DNA of 64,000 nt from Symbiodinium natans (GCA_905221605.1 CAJNDS010002651.1:208501-272500); one strand, 5' to 3'. Numbered from the stretch's first letter, positions 22,401 through 32,524 are shown. Translations and numbers: made by a program. Notes: generated from the letters alone by a model not told the origin.

Positions 22401-22816
22401 GGTTCAGGGTTTAGGGTTTACAGTTTAGGGTTCAGGGTTTAAGGTTTCGGTGTAGGGCCCGGCCCCAAGTACATATAACTCCTGCAGGGAACCTACCTTG
22501 GTTTAATGGCTGTAGCCCCACTTGCCAGTACTCACGCACCTTCAAGTGTTGCCAAGAAACAAATCCAACTGCCTGGCAAAAAAAGAAACACCTCGAACAT
22601 TCCCTAAACCCGAAACCCTGAACCCTAAGCCCGAAACCCACGATTTCCTAATACCACTATGAGCCCCTGAAAGCAAGTCCAAACCCTAAGCCCTAAACCC
22701 TAAACCCTAATCCCTCAACCCTAAACCCTTTAGGGTTTTGCCCTCAGCGCGCGCGGCTCCTTGGACACGCCCGCCCCGGTGAATGCAAGGGTTTGCCCGA
22801 CGAGCAGCATCTCGGC
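16412..22816 (-). CDS. Sirtuin (Sir2-family NAD-dependent deacylase), multi-exon
   Basis: Eight exons are read in order on the minus strand: 22760-22816, 20904-20966, 20087-20133, 19727-19764, 18971-19037, 17987-18043, 17232-17278 and 16412-16472. They carry the Sir2 landmarks in the right sequence: FTGAGVSKE then SGVPTYRDGDGLW (NAD-binding loop), PNPGHRALASLE, VVTQNVDGFH with the catalytic His, VVELHGS, and the zinc-ribbon start CLNKSCGH. Sirtuins remove acyl groups from lysines using NAD+. Lengths and phases agree at every junction except 20904/20133, where one extra base is needed. Five of the seven introns fit GC-AG and the first fits GA-AG. A short piece at about 16026-16052 (GQESPLAP), 15786-15837 and 14923-14964 may continue it. 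The second zinc Cys pair and the C-terminal Rossmann part were not firmly located. The start codon is unknown; an ankyrin-like exon at 23.2 kb may lie upstream in the same gene. Confidence 0.85.
16901..17024. repeat. Foldback element, family G, copy 1
   Basis: Ends GGTGGGGCCCCCT and AGGGGGCCCCTCC, with three internal GGTTATAAG...CCTAAATT units. It is the reverse complement of 45481-45604 over its length. Confidence 0.7.
17322..17478. repeat. Foldback element, family C, copy 1
   Basis: TACTTGGAGGTTCATGGTAC at the left is answered by GTACCATGAACCCCCAAGTA at the right, with CAATTATAACTGTACTT inside the arms. It ends about 45 bp from the sirtuin exon 17232-17278 and so lies next to its 3' splice site. 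Confidence 0.75.
17503..17547 (+). repeat. Two poly-G tracts (19 nt each)
   Basis: G runs at 17503-17521 and 17529-17547, separated by TTATAAC. Confidence 0.85.
17825..17905. repeat. Hairpin repeat, family B, copy 3
   Basis: Contains TTGGGCCTGAAAG and GGGGCCCAAGTATGTACT, the inner inverted pair of family B. The outer ends are decayed. Confidence 0.4.
18600..18715 (+). repeat. CCCTAAA array
   Basis: About 15 near-perfect units inside the sirtuin intron 18044-18970. Confidence 0.9.
19575..19672 (+). repeat. CCCTAAA array near a sirtuin donor
   Basis: C-rich on the plus strand, hence G-rich just downstream of the 5' splice site of the exon at 19727-19764. Confidence 0.85.
19797..20025 (+). 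repeat. Long TTTAGGG array in a sirtuin intron
   Basis: About 32 units almost without error, filling most of the 322-bp intron between exons 19727-19764 and 20087-20133. It is the longest near-perfect telomere-like array in the window. Confidence 0.95.
21000..21140 (+). repeat. TTTAGGG array upstream of the second sirtuin exon
   Basis: In transcript sense this is a C-rich tract close to the acceptor of exon 20904-20966. Confidence 0.85.
21999..22102 (+). repeat. 34-bp direct duplication flanking a CCCTAAA array
   Basis: GTTATATGTACCAT with preceding CCCTGCAG occurs at about 21999-22035 and again at 22063-22102, with CCCTAAA units between. A third, inverted copy lies near 22460-22492 (GTACATATAACTCCTGCAGG). 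Confidence 0.7.
22226..22362 (+). repeat. CCCTAAA array
   Basis: Two blocks of near-perfect units in the first sirtuin intron, preceded by CCCTATAAA variants. Confidence 0.85.
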
Positions 22817-22957
22817 CTAAAGCTCAGGGGTTGACAGGGTTTAGGGTTTAGGGTTTAGGGTTTAGGGTTTAGGGTTTAGGGTTTAGGGTTTAGGGTTTAG
22901 GGTTTAGGGCAACTCTAAACCCTACATCCTGAACCCCTACATCCTAAACTAACCAGA

Positions 22958-23028
22958 CCCAAGAGTAAGCTAGGAATAAGAAGGGTGCCCCCTTTTTGGT
23001 TTGAACGGGGCTTGCAGCCTAAATCTTG
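22958..23028. repeat. Dispersed repeat, family E, copy 3
   Basis: CAGACCCAAGAGTAAGC and GGAATAAGAAGGGTGCCCCC match the left part of family E. The right part is diverged. Confidence 0.45.
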
Positions 23029-23140
23029 AACTCCAAAAACCATGACTTCATGTGCCCAGGTCTTCTAAGTACCCCTAAACCCTAAACCCTAAACCCTAAA
23101 CCCTAAACCCCAAACCCCTAAGCCCCTACATGCCCAGGTC

Positions 23141-23229
23141 CCCGGGCCGCTGCGGCCAGCGGGCTCTCGCCGCAGGCGAAGCCCCGAGGCAGCCGCGGCG
23201 CGTTGCCGTCCGGCTGCATCAGCTCCCAC
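23141..23229 (-). CDS. Probable exon with ankyrin-like end
   Basis: AAGTAG acceptor, then WELMQPDGNAPRLPRG, then FACGESPLAAAARG, which resembles the start of an ankyrin repeat (G-x-S/T-PL-x-x-A-A-x-x-G). GC-rich, with C-rich repeat at the donor side. It could be the N-terminal region of the sirtuin gene downstream of it, or a separate gene. Confidence 0.45.
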
Positions 23230-23931
23230 CTACTTGGAGGTTTCACAAGGGTACTTTCAGGTAGGGTTTAGGGTTTAGGGTTTAGGGGTAAGGGTTAAGG
23301 GTTAAGGGTTAAGGGCTTAGGGCTTAGGGCTTAGGGCTTAGGGTTCAGGTTTGGTTTAGGTTTTAGCGTTTAGGGTTTAGGGTTTATGGTTATAACCTTT
23401 CTTAGGGCACTTAAAAACCTACGAATAGCTTCAGGGGTTGGGGCGTTTTGGATTTAGGACTGCGGGTTTACAGGGTGTAGGCTCCTGGGTCGATGGCGGC
23501 CTTCATAGGGATAAGACTATCCCCCTAAACCCTAAACCCTAAACCCTAAACCCTAAACCCTAAACCCTAAACCCTAAAACCGTTTCCTTGGCGCGTTAAG
23601 TTGAGACCCAGTACGCAGCCAGTTCTCTACAGGATGATCTTTGGTTGGAACGGGACCAGATGACTTTCTGTACCAAGTTTAGGGCCAGTGCTGTGTCTGG
23701 TGCTGTGCTTGCTACCATGCATATGCACGTGCTATAGGGGCCTGGAGAATTAGATTATGTGCTTTCTTTCTCATATGTATGTATATATATATATATTTGT
23801 TTTTCGTTGTTTTTGGGTGGGGGGGGGGGTGATGATAGAATAATTCTTTAGGGATCATGAGAGCTGTTGTCAAAACCCCATGTTGAAATCTATTACCCAA
23901 AGTTGTCCATCATGAGTTCCCTGCGGCCGCC

Positions 23932-24180
23932 TTATGGGGCAATGGAGGCGCGCATAACACTGCAGAGCAGACCCTGGCGACGATAATTCTGTGTGGCTTT
24001 CGACAGGGACGTACTTATGGCATAGAACCCCAATACATGTGGAGAAGCACCTGTTTTCTTTACTCCTGACTGCGGCTGGCGCTCGAATGTTGTTGCCGGT
24101 TGATGCTGGTCGCGCACCTCCCCGCCACAGCAATAGTAGACTGCGAGCACGGTCTTGTCCTTCCAGTAGCACGTGGGCGG
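23932..24180 (-). CDS. Possible terminal exon with stop
   Basis: The open frame reads CYWKDKTVLAVYYCCGGEVR, then DQHQPATTFERQP, and ends at a stop at 23932. AT-rich sequence follows on the left. Overlapping frames on both strands are also long here, so the call is uncertain. Not recognised. Confidence 0.35.
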   Translation of the reverse strand, partial: PPTCYWKDKTVLAVYYCCGGEVRDQHQPATTFERQPQSGVKKTGASPHVLGFYAISTSLSKATQNYRRQGLLCSVMRASIAP

Positions 24181-24341
24181 TAGCCCCCGAACCCCGGCAC
24201 TGTTCGCCCCAAGGCTCCAGCAGCCGGCCTAGGCAGACAAGCCTCCATACTAACGCCCCGCACAGGCTTCTTGAGCTGATCAACCTGATCGTGCTCCAAT
24301 CGCGGCAAGGAACTGGTCGAGCTGCTCGAGCGGAATACTGC

Positions 24342-24392
24342 TAGTAGCTATATATATATATTTATTTATTTTTATATTTATTTATTTATTTA
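24342..24392 (+). repeat. AT-rich (TATTTA)n-like tract
   Basis: TATATATA followed by TTTATT units. Unusual in this GC-balanced window. Confidence 0.8.
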
Positions 24393-24595
24393 ATAGGTCC
24401 TTAGGTCCTACACCGAGCCGAGGCGACGGGCGAGCGTACCCTCAACCCTCGACACAAGAGGGTCCAAACCTGCCAGGACCTCTGAGAGCCCCAGGCCATA
24501 AACTCTAAACCCTAAAGCGTAAACCCTGAACTAACCCTAAACCCTAAACCCTAAACCCTAAACTCTAAACCCTAAACGGCCTTTTGCTTAGCTGG

Positions 24596-24633
24596 CAACA
24601 ACACGCTTCAGGCCCTGTGAACAGAATTGTGGG
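24596..24633 (-). CDS. Possible small exon, Cys-rich
   Basis: A good acceptor (CTGTTCACAG) precedes PEACCCQLSKRPF, which runs into the CCCTAAA array. Short and unassigned. Confidence 0.25.
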
Positions 24634-24770
24634 CCAACCATTCACCTCTGAGCATCTAAGGGTTGGGGTTTAGGGCTCAGGGTGCTCAGGACCGTCTTAG
24701 ACCCTAAGCCCGAAACCCTTCCAAGCCCTGAAGGCCGTCGGACCCTCTTAGCGTTTAAAGGTGTGTGCGT

Positions 24771-24794
24771 ATATATATATATATATGTGTGTAC

Positions 24795-24831
<37 letters not shown>
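24771..24831 (+). repeat. (TA)n microsatellite
   Basis: ATATATAT runs broken by GTGTGTACAT. Confidence 0.9.
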
Positions 24832-24832
<1 letters not shown>

Positions 24833-25052
24833 CAACAACTCGAAACCCCCACTAGACACAACTGGGTCCCTTACTTCACTTTGTCCTCCTCCTCCGCCGG
24901 CATCAGCCGCACCCCCGGAACACCCTGACAGACTTTTAGGGTTTAGGGTTTAGGGTTTGGGGTTTAGGGTTTAGGGAACGGGGTTTAGGGCTTAGGGTTT
25001 AGGGTTTCGGGTTTAGGGTGGTGTGATTTGAATGTGTTCAGGGTTGAGGGTT

Positions 25053-25153
25053 GGGATGTTCCCCCCTCCTACTAACTAACAGTCCTTCATCGAAAATTTA
25101 GGCAGCCTGGTATAATCCCTATTCAGGACTGTTAGTCTAAGGGGGAACATCCC
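25053..25153. repeat. Foldback element, family A, copy 2
   Basis: GGGATGTTCCCCC ... ACTAACAGTCC at the left; GGACTGTTAGTCTAAGGGGG and AACATCCC at the right. Confidence 0.75.
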
Positions 25154-25284
25154 TAGTGTTGAGGGTTGAGGGTTTAGGCAACTGCGGCCTAGGTAATTGG
25201 GGTTTCAGGGAGAAAGGGTTTAGTGTCTAGGGAAGTGGGATTAGGGATTCGGGAATTCGAGTTTAAAGGATATTAGTTGGGAAG

Positions 25285-25363
25285 TGGGATTTTCCCCCTT
25301 AGACTAACAGTCGATAATGGGGACGATAATATGGGCGTACTAGAATCCCTGTTAAGGACTGCC
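25285..25363. repeat. Foldback element, family A, copy 3 (truncated)
   Basis: TTCCCCCTTAGACTAACAGTC at the left and ATCCCTGTTAAGGACTG at the right. The outer right end is missing. It lies 130 bp from copy 2. Confidence 0.6.
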
Positions 25364-25838
25364 CTCAAACGCCTCAACCCGTAACCGGCAAGGGCTTGAG
25401 CGCCGATGCCTCTGTCTGCTTCCTCCGAACTAAACCCCTTAGACCCTAAACCCCAAACCCTAGCACCTGAACTAAACCCTGAACCTGACAGTAGGGTTGG
25501 CTACCCTAAGTTCAGGGTTTTGCGGCAGTTCTTCCTGGGAAATCTCACGTTCTGCCGAGCTAGTACACAGCTAAGCACCCAAACATAAGTCCTTAAAACC
25601 CAGCAGAAAGGCCTCAAAAAACAAAAACAACACCTAACCCAGAAACCCTAGCTGGCCAAAAATAGTGATAACAAACATAATGCTGAAGCCTATGAAGACT
25701 ACAAAGCACTACGGTGCTGCCGATGGAATACTACTACTAAATTATCCGGACCCTATAGAGCCTAAACCCTGCACCCTTAAACCCGAAACCCAAAACCTGA
25801 ACCCTGAACCCTGAACCCTAAACCCTAAACCCTAAACC

Positions 25839-25928
25839 CTGAAGCCCGGCCAGCGTTTCGAGGCTGCCGTCCACGTAGACGGCGGCCATTCCGGAGACGC
25901 CCAGGCCCAATCCGCGGAGCTTCAGCCC
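25839..25928 (-). CDS. Probable exon of exactly 30 codons
   Basis: CTTACACAG acceptor, then 30 open codons including LRGLGLGVSGMAAVYVDGS and LETLAGLQ. The donor side opens directly into telomere-like repeat (CAG then GGTTTAG). Protein-like and phase 0-0. Not recognised. Confidence 0.55.
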
Positions 25929-26191
25929 CTGTGTAAGGTTTAGGGTTTAGGGTTTAGGGTTTAGGGTTCAGGGTTCAGGGTTCAGGGTTTCGGGTTTCGG
26001 GTTACAAGGTTTAGGGCTTAAGACTTATAGTGGTTGTTCATGGGGCTGTTTGTAGGGTTGTTTCGGGTGCAGACGGTTTCAGGGACTACGGTATAAGGTG
26101 ATTTAGGGTTGTTGAGCGTGGCATTGGGTGTTGATTAGTGTTGAGGGGTTGCTTTCAAGGGCTGACAGCTGAAAGGACTGGACAGAAGGCC

Positions 26192-26192
26192 C

Positions 26193-26238
<46 letters not shown>

Positions 26239-26243
26239 ACCCT
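26192..26243 (+). repeat. CCCTCAA variant array
   Basis: Eight tandem CCCTCAA units, a homogenised variant of the telomere-like unit. Confidence 0.9.
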
Positions 26244-26525
26244 AAACCCTAAACCCTACACCGCCCCGTTGATCCTCGAAGCCCTATAAACTCTTAAGCT
26301 GTAACCAGCAAGGCCAATAGCCTCAAGTCGAATGAAAAACCCTGAACCCTAAACCCTAGACCCTAAACCCTAAACCCTAAACCCTAAACTGCAAAACCCC
26401 TACACTGTCAACCCGTGGGGCCCCCCCCAACCCTGAACCCTGAACCCATTTGAGGTTTAGGGTTTAGGGGTTTAGGGTTTAGGGTTTAAAAGTTTAGGGT
26501 TTAGGGTTTTTAGGGTTTAGGGTTT

Positions 26526-26632
26526 AGGGTTTCTAGGGTTTCTAGGGTTTCTAGGGTTTCTAGGGTTTCTAGGGTTTCTAGGGTTTCTAGGGTTTCTAGG
26601 GTTTCTAGGGTTTCTAGGGTTTCTAGGGTTTA
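26526..26632 (+). repeat. CTAGGGTTT nonamer array
   Basis: About 12 tandem copies of a 9-nt variant derived from TTTAGGG by a TC insertion. Confidence 0.9.
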
Positions 26633-26697
26633 GGGTTTAGGGTAAACCCTAAACCCTAAACCCTAAACCCTAAACCCTAAACCCATCTCTTCGAGCC

Positions 26698-26738
26698 CTT
26701 CCAATCTCTGCCTCCGGGCAGATCGCTGCCTTGCGAGC
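26698..26738 (-). CDS. Possible exon, gene unassigned
   Basis: GGACAAG acceptor, then ARKAAICPEAEIG. A second frame is also open through the segment. Confidence 0.35.
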
Positions 26739-27564
26739 CTTGTCCCAATGGTCGAGGCTCAACGTCCTTCAGCAAAACAATTCGGGTTGCAGGCCCTAAA
26801 CCCTAAACCCTAAACCCTGAACCGGAAACCGTAAACCTAAACCCTAAACCCTAAACCCCAAACCCTAAACTCTAAACCCTAAACCAAAAACCCTACACCC
26901 AGGAGGTGAAATATCCAGGCAGAGGGCCAAGGTTTGGGGGAGCCTATGCCAACCCCACCATCCTGGCAAGCTTCCACATAAGGCGCTTCAGGGGGCCCCA
27001 GTTGGGGGTTTAGGGTTTAGGGTTTAGGGTTTAGGGTTTAGGGTTTAGGGTTTAGGGTTTAGGGTATCGGCATCGGGTTTAGGGTTTAGGGTTGAGGGTG
27101 GCTGAAGAAAGGGCCAGCTAGGCCTCAACCACCAACCCTCAACCCTCGAACCCATTTGGGCCTTGCCTAGGGCAGGTTGAAGTTCAGGATTTAGGGTTTA
27201 GGGTTAGGGCGTGGCGTAGCTTTGGCTGGTTTATAGGGTTTCGCTGTCTTCAAACTTTGGCCCTACTTTGGAGTAGACTCTAGCAAAAAGAGGTATATAC
27301 TTTTTAGGTACAAGTAGCTAGAGTAGGAAACCAGAACCAAAGGAAGCATTAAAGTATCGTACTCCAAAACCCAGTCTTTTTTCACCCAGCCCACCGCTGC
27401 AACTTCGACTCTGCTGGGCTGCCTGGAATACTGGCGCTTCAGGCGCTACGAATTCATGGTTTCCTAGCAACTACCAGGATGCGGTTTAGGCTGGTTTCGG
27501 GTTCCGGGTTTCGGGTTTCGGGTCTTAGGGTTTAGGGATCGGCCATTCTACCTTGCAATCCGTG

Positions 27565-27676
27565 AGAAAGGCACCTTTTTATAGGGTTGATTATGGGGAT
27601 TATAAGGCCTAATATCCCTTAGAAAGGCCCCTTTTCATAGGGTTGATTTTGGGTATTGTAAGGACTACTAGTTCAT
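27565..27676 (+). repeat. 56-bp tandem duplication
   Basis: AGAAAGGC..CC..TTTT.ATAGGGTTGATT occurs at 27565 and again at 27621, with about 80 percent identity by eye. Confidence 0.65.
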
Positions 27677-27859
27677 CCTGGTATGGCTACAGTCATGAGA
27701 ATCTGCCTCTTGCCCTGATATCTCGGCGCTGGCGAGTGCCTTGTGGCTTTGCCGGTGTCTGCTGTAGTCAGTGCATCAGCCAGACTCAACCTCGACTCAA
27801 CAGAGCTTGCAAGCATGCGCTGATGCTCCAGAATGCAAAGCACTCAGCGGGTGAGTTTT

Positions 27860-27931
27860 GCTGCTGTCCAGAGCGCACTGGTTGTGTAGCTGTATGCTGC
27901 TGTCCGGAGCGCACTGCTTGTTTAGCTTTAA
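27860..27931 (+). repeat. 36-bp tandem duplication
   Basis: GCTGCTGTCC.GAGCGCACTG starts at 27860 and again at 27896, adjoining the decayed ankyrin copy. Confidence 0.7.
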
Positions 27932-28720
27932 GCAAATGCACAATCTCCACATGGCCCCGTGCGAGATGCGTGTCATGAGCAGTCGCGCCGACCCTGTTCT
28001 GCAAGTTCTCGTCGGCACCTGCTCCAGCAGCAAACCTACATCTCAACATGACCCACATTAGAGCGGACATGCGTGCGTGATTAGCACGTGTGGACGACTC
28101 GTCCTGCAAGTCCTTTCGGCACCAGCATCCAGCAGCAAGCTCACAATCTCGACGCGGCCTGCGAGAGATGCGTACATGAGAGATGTCTGGCCGGACCGGT
28201 CCTGCAAAGTCCTTGGGGCAAACCAGCGTCCAGGTAGCGAAGTACGATTTCGACGTGGCCCTTGAAGAGCAATTATGAGAGCGGTCTGGCCGTACCCCGT
28301 CCTGCAGGTCCTTGTCGGCACCAGCGTCCAGCAGAAATCGTACAAATTTGATGTTGCCCTTACATGCGAGCATGATCAGCGGTCTGGCCGACCGTCCCAT
28401 CTTATGTTCCTTGTGTCGACCCATCCGCCAGCAAAGCGCGGCTCACTTCCGCATCGGCTCCCCCTTCAGCATGCTCAGAACTCCTGTCCTTGCTCAGTCA
28501 TCTGCTGCTGACTGAGGGCAATAACAGCAAACCCCAGGCTGCAGGTCAACGCAGCCAACTAGAGACGTATGATCCTCCAAAGCAGCTCCCGTCATGTAGG
28601 ATCTGTTTAGGCAGACTGGGAAGCCATGCCGGCTTCAGATGAGTTGCTTCAAGTGGCCCACGTCTTTGCCCGTGGAACTGCAGCCATCTCTTGCCCCGAA
28701 AGCCTCCAGATGTGTAGCAT
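27914..28720 (-). pseudogene. Second ubiquitin-like/ankyrin pseudogene
   Basis: The ATG at 28718-28720 opens a decayed copy of the ubiquitin-like region; SRHGFPVC and a VDLQ segment match the 8.0-kb copy, separated by a stop and frame changes. Ankyrin repeats follow in at least four frames (FVRFLLDAGADKDLQD, GHVEIVHLL). Homology stops near 27920. Many stops and shifts make a functional protein unlikely. It is clearly paralogous to 6230-8040. Confidence 0.8.
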
Positions 28721-28945
28721 TGCGCGGGACTTCAAGCGCTGCGACTCTAGTCATATTATGTGGCCGACCTTGCAACTGCTAAACAAAGCTGAAGTTGAGG
28801 GCTTAGGGGTTTAGGATCACAAAAACGCAATCAACATGGGCTACGTCTCGGGAACCCATGACAGTCTGAGGCTCTTGGTAAGACAACAGAAGAAAGTTGC
28901 ACTAGCTGCGACGTCATGCGCCCAGGGTTAAAGCTAAAGCATCTA

Positions 28946-29072
28946 GGGCATATGGGGGTTCCGAGATTGGGGGGGGGGGGGGCCCTGTTGGGGTCCTTGT
29001 TAAAGAGGCTCCTAACTATTTGGGGTGTATATTGGGGCCCCCGTGTTTTTTTCGTAAGCCCCCCCCTATTAG
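28946..29072. repeat. Hairpin repeat, family H, copy 2
   Basis: GTGTATATTGGGG..CCC and TTTTTTCGTAAGCCCCCC match copy 1 at 12992-13111. A poly-G run replaces the other arm. Confidence 0.5.
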
Positions 29073-29199
29073 TGCTTAGGGGTTATATATAGGAGCTATT
29101 GCAAGCCTACCCTAACAGGTCCCATGCTGCTTGCTGTTCTTTTTGTTCATCTGAAAGGCAGGTCACTCTGCAAGACGTTCTTTCGCGTAATGTGGGCAT

Positions 29200-29219
29200 G
29201 GGGGGGGGGGGGGGGGGGG
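29200..29219 (+). repeat. Poly-G tract (20 nt)
   Basis: Directly visible G run. CCTATAAGCCCTGTAAG-type degenerate repeats follow to about 29375. Confidence 0.9.
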
Positions 29220-29764
29220 CAAAGTGCTTGAACACTGGCTGTGGGTGACCGGAAACCTGTAAGCCCTATAAGCCCTGTAAGCCCTAATAAGCCCTGTAAG
29301 CCCTATAAGCCCCTGTATTAAGCCCTATGAGCCCTAAGCCCTATAACCCTAAGCCCTATAAGCCCTATAAGCCCTCAACACCTAACCACTGAGTCGGATC
29401 TTGTTCTATGGATGTGCAGGGCTTGTGTTTCAGGGCCATCGGTCCCGAGAAACCCCCCTACTTTGAGGAATCATTTAAGGACAAGGGTTTGGGGTTTGGG
29501 GTTTAGGGTTTGGGGGTTTAAGGCTTAGGCAATTGACCCTACATAGATTGCACTTTTTTGCCCAATGATGGATAACCAGATGAGGGCACTTTCAAACCAA
29601 CACTTTCAAACCAACACCATCTAAACCCCGAAACTTATAGGGTTATGGTTTAGAGTTGAGGGTGAGCTCTAAAGCCAACTACACACTCACACCTTTCAAA
29701 GCCGATAAGCTTAACAAACCTTATAAAGCTTCAAAGCCCTAGAACCCTAAACATGCAGCACTTA

Positions 29765-29825
29765 AGGACGAGGTCTGCTTGCCATCGGGATCGCGGAAAG
29801 ACCGACAGGGTGTGGGAGGCTCCTG
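29765..29825 (-). CDS. Probable exon, gene unassigned
   Basis: TGCTTCAG acceptor, then QEPPTPCRSFRDPDGKQTSS. Charged and Pro-rich. The donor is not certain. Confidence 0.4.
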
Positions 29826-29905
29826 CTGAAGCACTAGACCCGAAACCCTAAAACCCTGAACCCTCACACCCTTTCAATCCCAAAGTCTACCTCCCCACCC
29901 CGCCC

Positions 29906-29906
<1 letters not shown>

Positions 29907-29993
<87 letters not shown>
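29907..29993 (+). repeat. Poly-C tract (87 nt)
   Basis: An exceptionally long uninterrupted C run (G run in transcript sense). Confidence 0.9.
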
Positions 29994-30327
29994 TTGCTGT
30001 GGTTGGGGGTTGAGGTTAGTGCCTAGAGTTCAAGGTTTAGGGTTTGGGTTTGCACTCAGGTTTAGTTAGGGTTTATGTAGGGTCTAGGGCCTCCCCAAGA
30101 AAGAACACGAAACCCGAACAGCAAAGAGCAGATTTAAAGAGAAGATCAACGAGGCTTAGAGGGTTTTTCAAGGTATTGTTGCCTTGCTAAAACAAACAAA
30201 CGACTGCAAATGCCAATTCGAGAGCAGTGTTAAACGCTAACCCTAAACCCCCCCCCAAAAAAAAAAACCTAAACCCTAAACCCTAAACCTAAACCCTAAA
30301 CCCTAAACCCTAAACCCTAAAGGCCTC

Positions 30328-30383
30328 CTTGTGGCGGCAGAGAAGCCCGTGCTCAGGTAGCCCCAGAAGGACCACGGAGCATC
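30328..30383 (-). CDS. Probable exon, gene unassigned
   Basis: CATCGCGAG acceptor, then 18 codons DAPWSFWGYLSTGFSAAT and an AAG|GAGG donor. Bracketed by a CCCTAAA array (left) and the longest G-rich region (right). Aromatic-rich. Not recognised. Confidence 0.5.
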
Positions 30384-30393
30384 CTCGCGATGT

Positions 30394-30930
30394 GGGGTTT
30401 AGGGTTTAGGGTTTAGGGTTTAGGGTTTGGGGTTTAGGGTTTAGGGTTTAGGGTTTGGGGTTTAGGGTTTAGGGTTTAGGGTTTGGGGTTTGGGGTTTGG
30501 GGTTTAATTAAGGGTTTAAGGGTTTAGGGTTTAAGGGTTTAGGGTTTGGGGTTGAGGGTTTGGGGTTTAGGGTTTAGGGTTTGGGGTTTAGGGTTTGGGG
30601 TTGAGTGTTTAGGGTTTAGGGTTGAGGGTTTAGGGTTTGGGGTTTAGGGTTTAGGGTTTAGGGTTTGGGGTTTGGGGTTTAGGGTTTAGGGTTTGGGGTT
30701 TGGGGTTTAGGGTTTAGGGTTGAGGGTTTAGGGTTTGGGGTTTGGGGTTTATAGGGTTTAGGGTTTGGGGTTGAGGGTTTAGGGTTTAGGGTTGTAGGGT
30801 TTAGGGTTTGGGGTTTGGGGTTTAGGGTTTAGGGTTTAGGGTTGAGGGTTGAGGGTTTAGGGTTTGGGGTTTAGGGTTTAGGGCTTAGGGTTTGGGGTTT
30901 AGGGTTTGAGGGTTTGGGGGTTGATGTTTA
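30394..30930 (+). repeat. Degenerate TTTAGGG/TTTGGGG array (about 540 bp)
   Basis: Mixed TTTAGGG, TTTGGGG and TTGAGGG units. The TTTGGGG form resembles ciliate-type telomere repeat but is interspersed here. Confidence 0.9.
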
Positions 30931-31718
30931 GGTTTCAGGGTTCGGGGTTTAGTGATTGGGGGTTTGGGGTTTCGGTGCTTTTTGGGTCTGGGATGTAGGT
31001 TTGGGCTTTCGGGCTTAGGGTTTGGGGTTCAGGCTTCGGGGTTCTTGGTGGCTTGGGGTTTAGGGTTTGGGGGCTACGTATAGGGTGTCACAGCCTCAGC
31101 ACCACAGGGTTGCGGCGTTCAGGGTTTTAGGATTTGCGGCTTCAATGGCGGGCTGCACAGGATGCAGGGGTTTAGTGTTTAGGGTTTAGGGGTGAGGGTG
31201 TGGAGGTCTGCCACATTGACGGTGTTCCCTTGAGGTTTATGAGTTCTTGTCAGGTTACAAGTCGTGAAATCATAGGCACCTTGCTTTGAGAATACTTCTT
31301 GCCCTATACCCCTGCACCCTAAACCTCAAGAGACCAAAGGAGGGACCATAATTTTGGGGCTACTTAGGTTAAAAACTATTAAGGGACCTTAGGTATACAG
31401 GGACTCTCCCTAAACCCTTATGAAACCTTCCACCCTCAGCCCTACACCCTACCCACAAACCCTAAACTCTGCCAGTAGACCCTAAACCCTAAGCTCCACC
31501 TGTACACCCTGCACCCTAAAACCCCCAAAGCCCCTAAAGCCCTAAACTCCAAAATCCCGCATCCCGCCTGTAACCTCAACCCCCACCCGAAACCCGAATA
31601 TTAAACCCCTAGCCCTTAAATAACCCCCCTTATACTCTACTATAACTATAAGGGGAGTATTGAAGAATAGGGGGGTAGCGGGTTTAATTTTCGTGGGAGA
31701 GGATTAATCACCCCGCAC

Positions 31719-31751
31719 CTGCGCGAAGGTGTTGGTGCCCTCCAGATTCTC
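31719..31751 (-). CDS. Probable exon of 11 codons
   Basis: GACAAG acceptor, ENLEGTNTFAQ, then a GTGCGG donor. Phase 0-0. It precedes 30328-30383 in transcript order. Confidence 0.5.
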
Positions 31752-31984
31752 CTTGTCTAGGGTTTGGGGAGTTAAGGGGTCTAGGGCTTTGGGGTTTAGG
31801 GGTTAGGCTTTAGGGGTTCGGTTTAGGGGGTGAAGTGGTTTGGTGGTTTCTGCGTTGTATCTGATAAAGTGTTGGGGTTTCGGGGTTTAGGGGTTCCGGG
31901 TTTGGGATAGGGCTTTGGGGTCAGGAAGTCTTGGCGTAAACGGGTTGAGGAGATCAGGATTTAGGGTTTTATGGCTGATGATTT

Positions 31985-32079
31985 GGGATGTTTCCCCGTA
32001 TGCTAACAGTCTTGAATAGGGATTAGAGTACCCCGATTAAAATCCCTACTAAGGAGTGTTACTATAAGGGGGACATCCC
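31985..32079. repeat. Foldback element, family A, copy 4
   Basis: GGGATGTTTCCCC and GCTAACAGTC at the left; GTTACTATAAGGGGG and ACATCCC at the right. Confidence 0.7.
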
Positions 32080-32524
32080 AACTGATGAGAATAGACGGGT
32101 TGAAGTTGCTGGGGTGTAGGGTTCTTGGGCCCAGGGCTTTGTGCTTTGCAGGGTTTAATCCCTGACCTCCTTGAAAGGGTTCTGATGTATGAGCCCTTGA
32201 TTGTATAGGGTACGTAAGGGTATATAAGGGGATAGGGGTTTAGCGCTTTGGATGTAGGGTTTGGGGTGTAGGGTTGAGGGTGTAGGGTTAAGGGGGGCTG
32301 GGTCGCCCTGAGCCCTAATGTCGAAAACCTGGTGCATTCAAAGGCCCCTGTTAAACGCCACATGCCATCTGTCATTCTTGTTGTCAAGTAAGGCACGACA
32401 TGCCGGGATCTTAGGCTTTATGATTAATCACTTGCTTATTTAAACCCTAAACCCTAAACCCTATACCCTAAACCCTAAACCCTAAACCAACTTTCCTCAA
32501 CCCTAAACCCTAAACCCTAACAGC

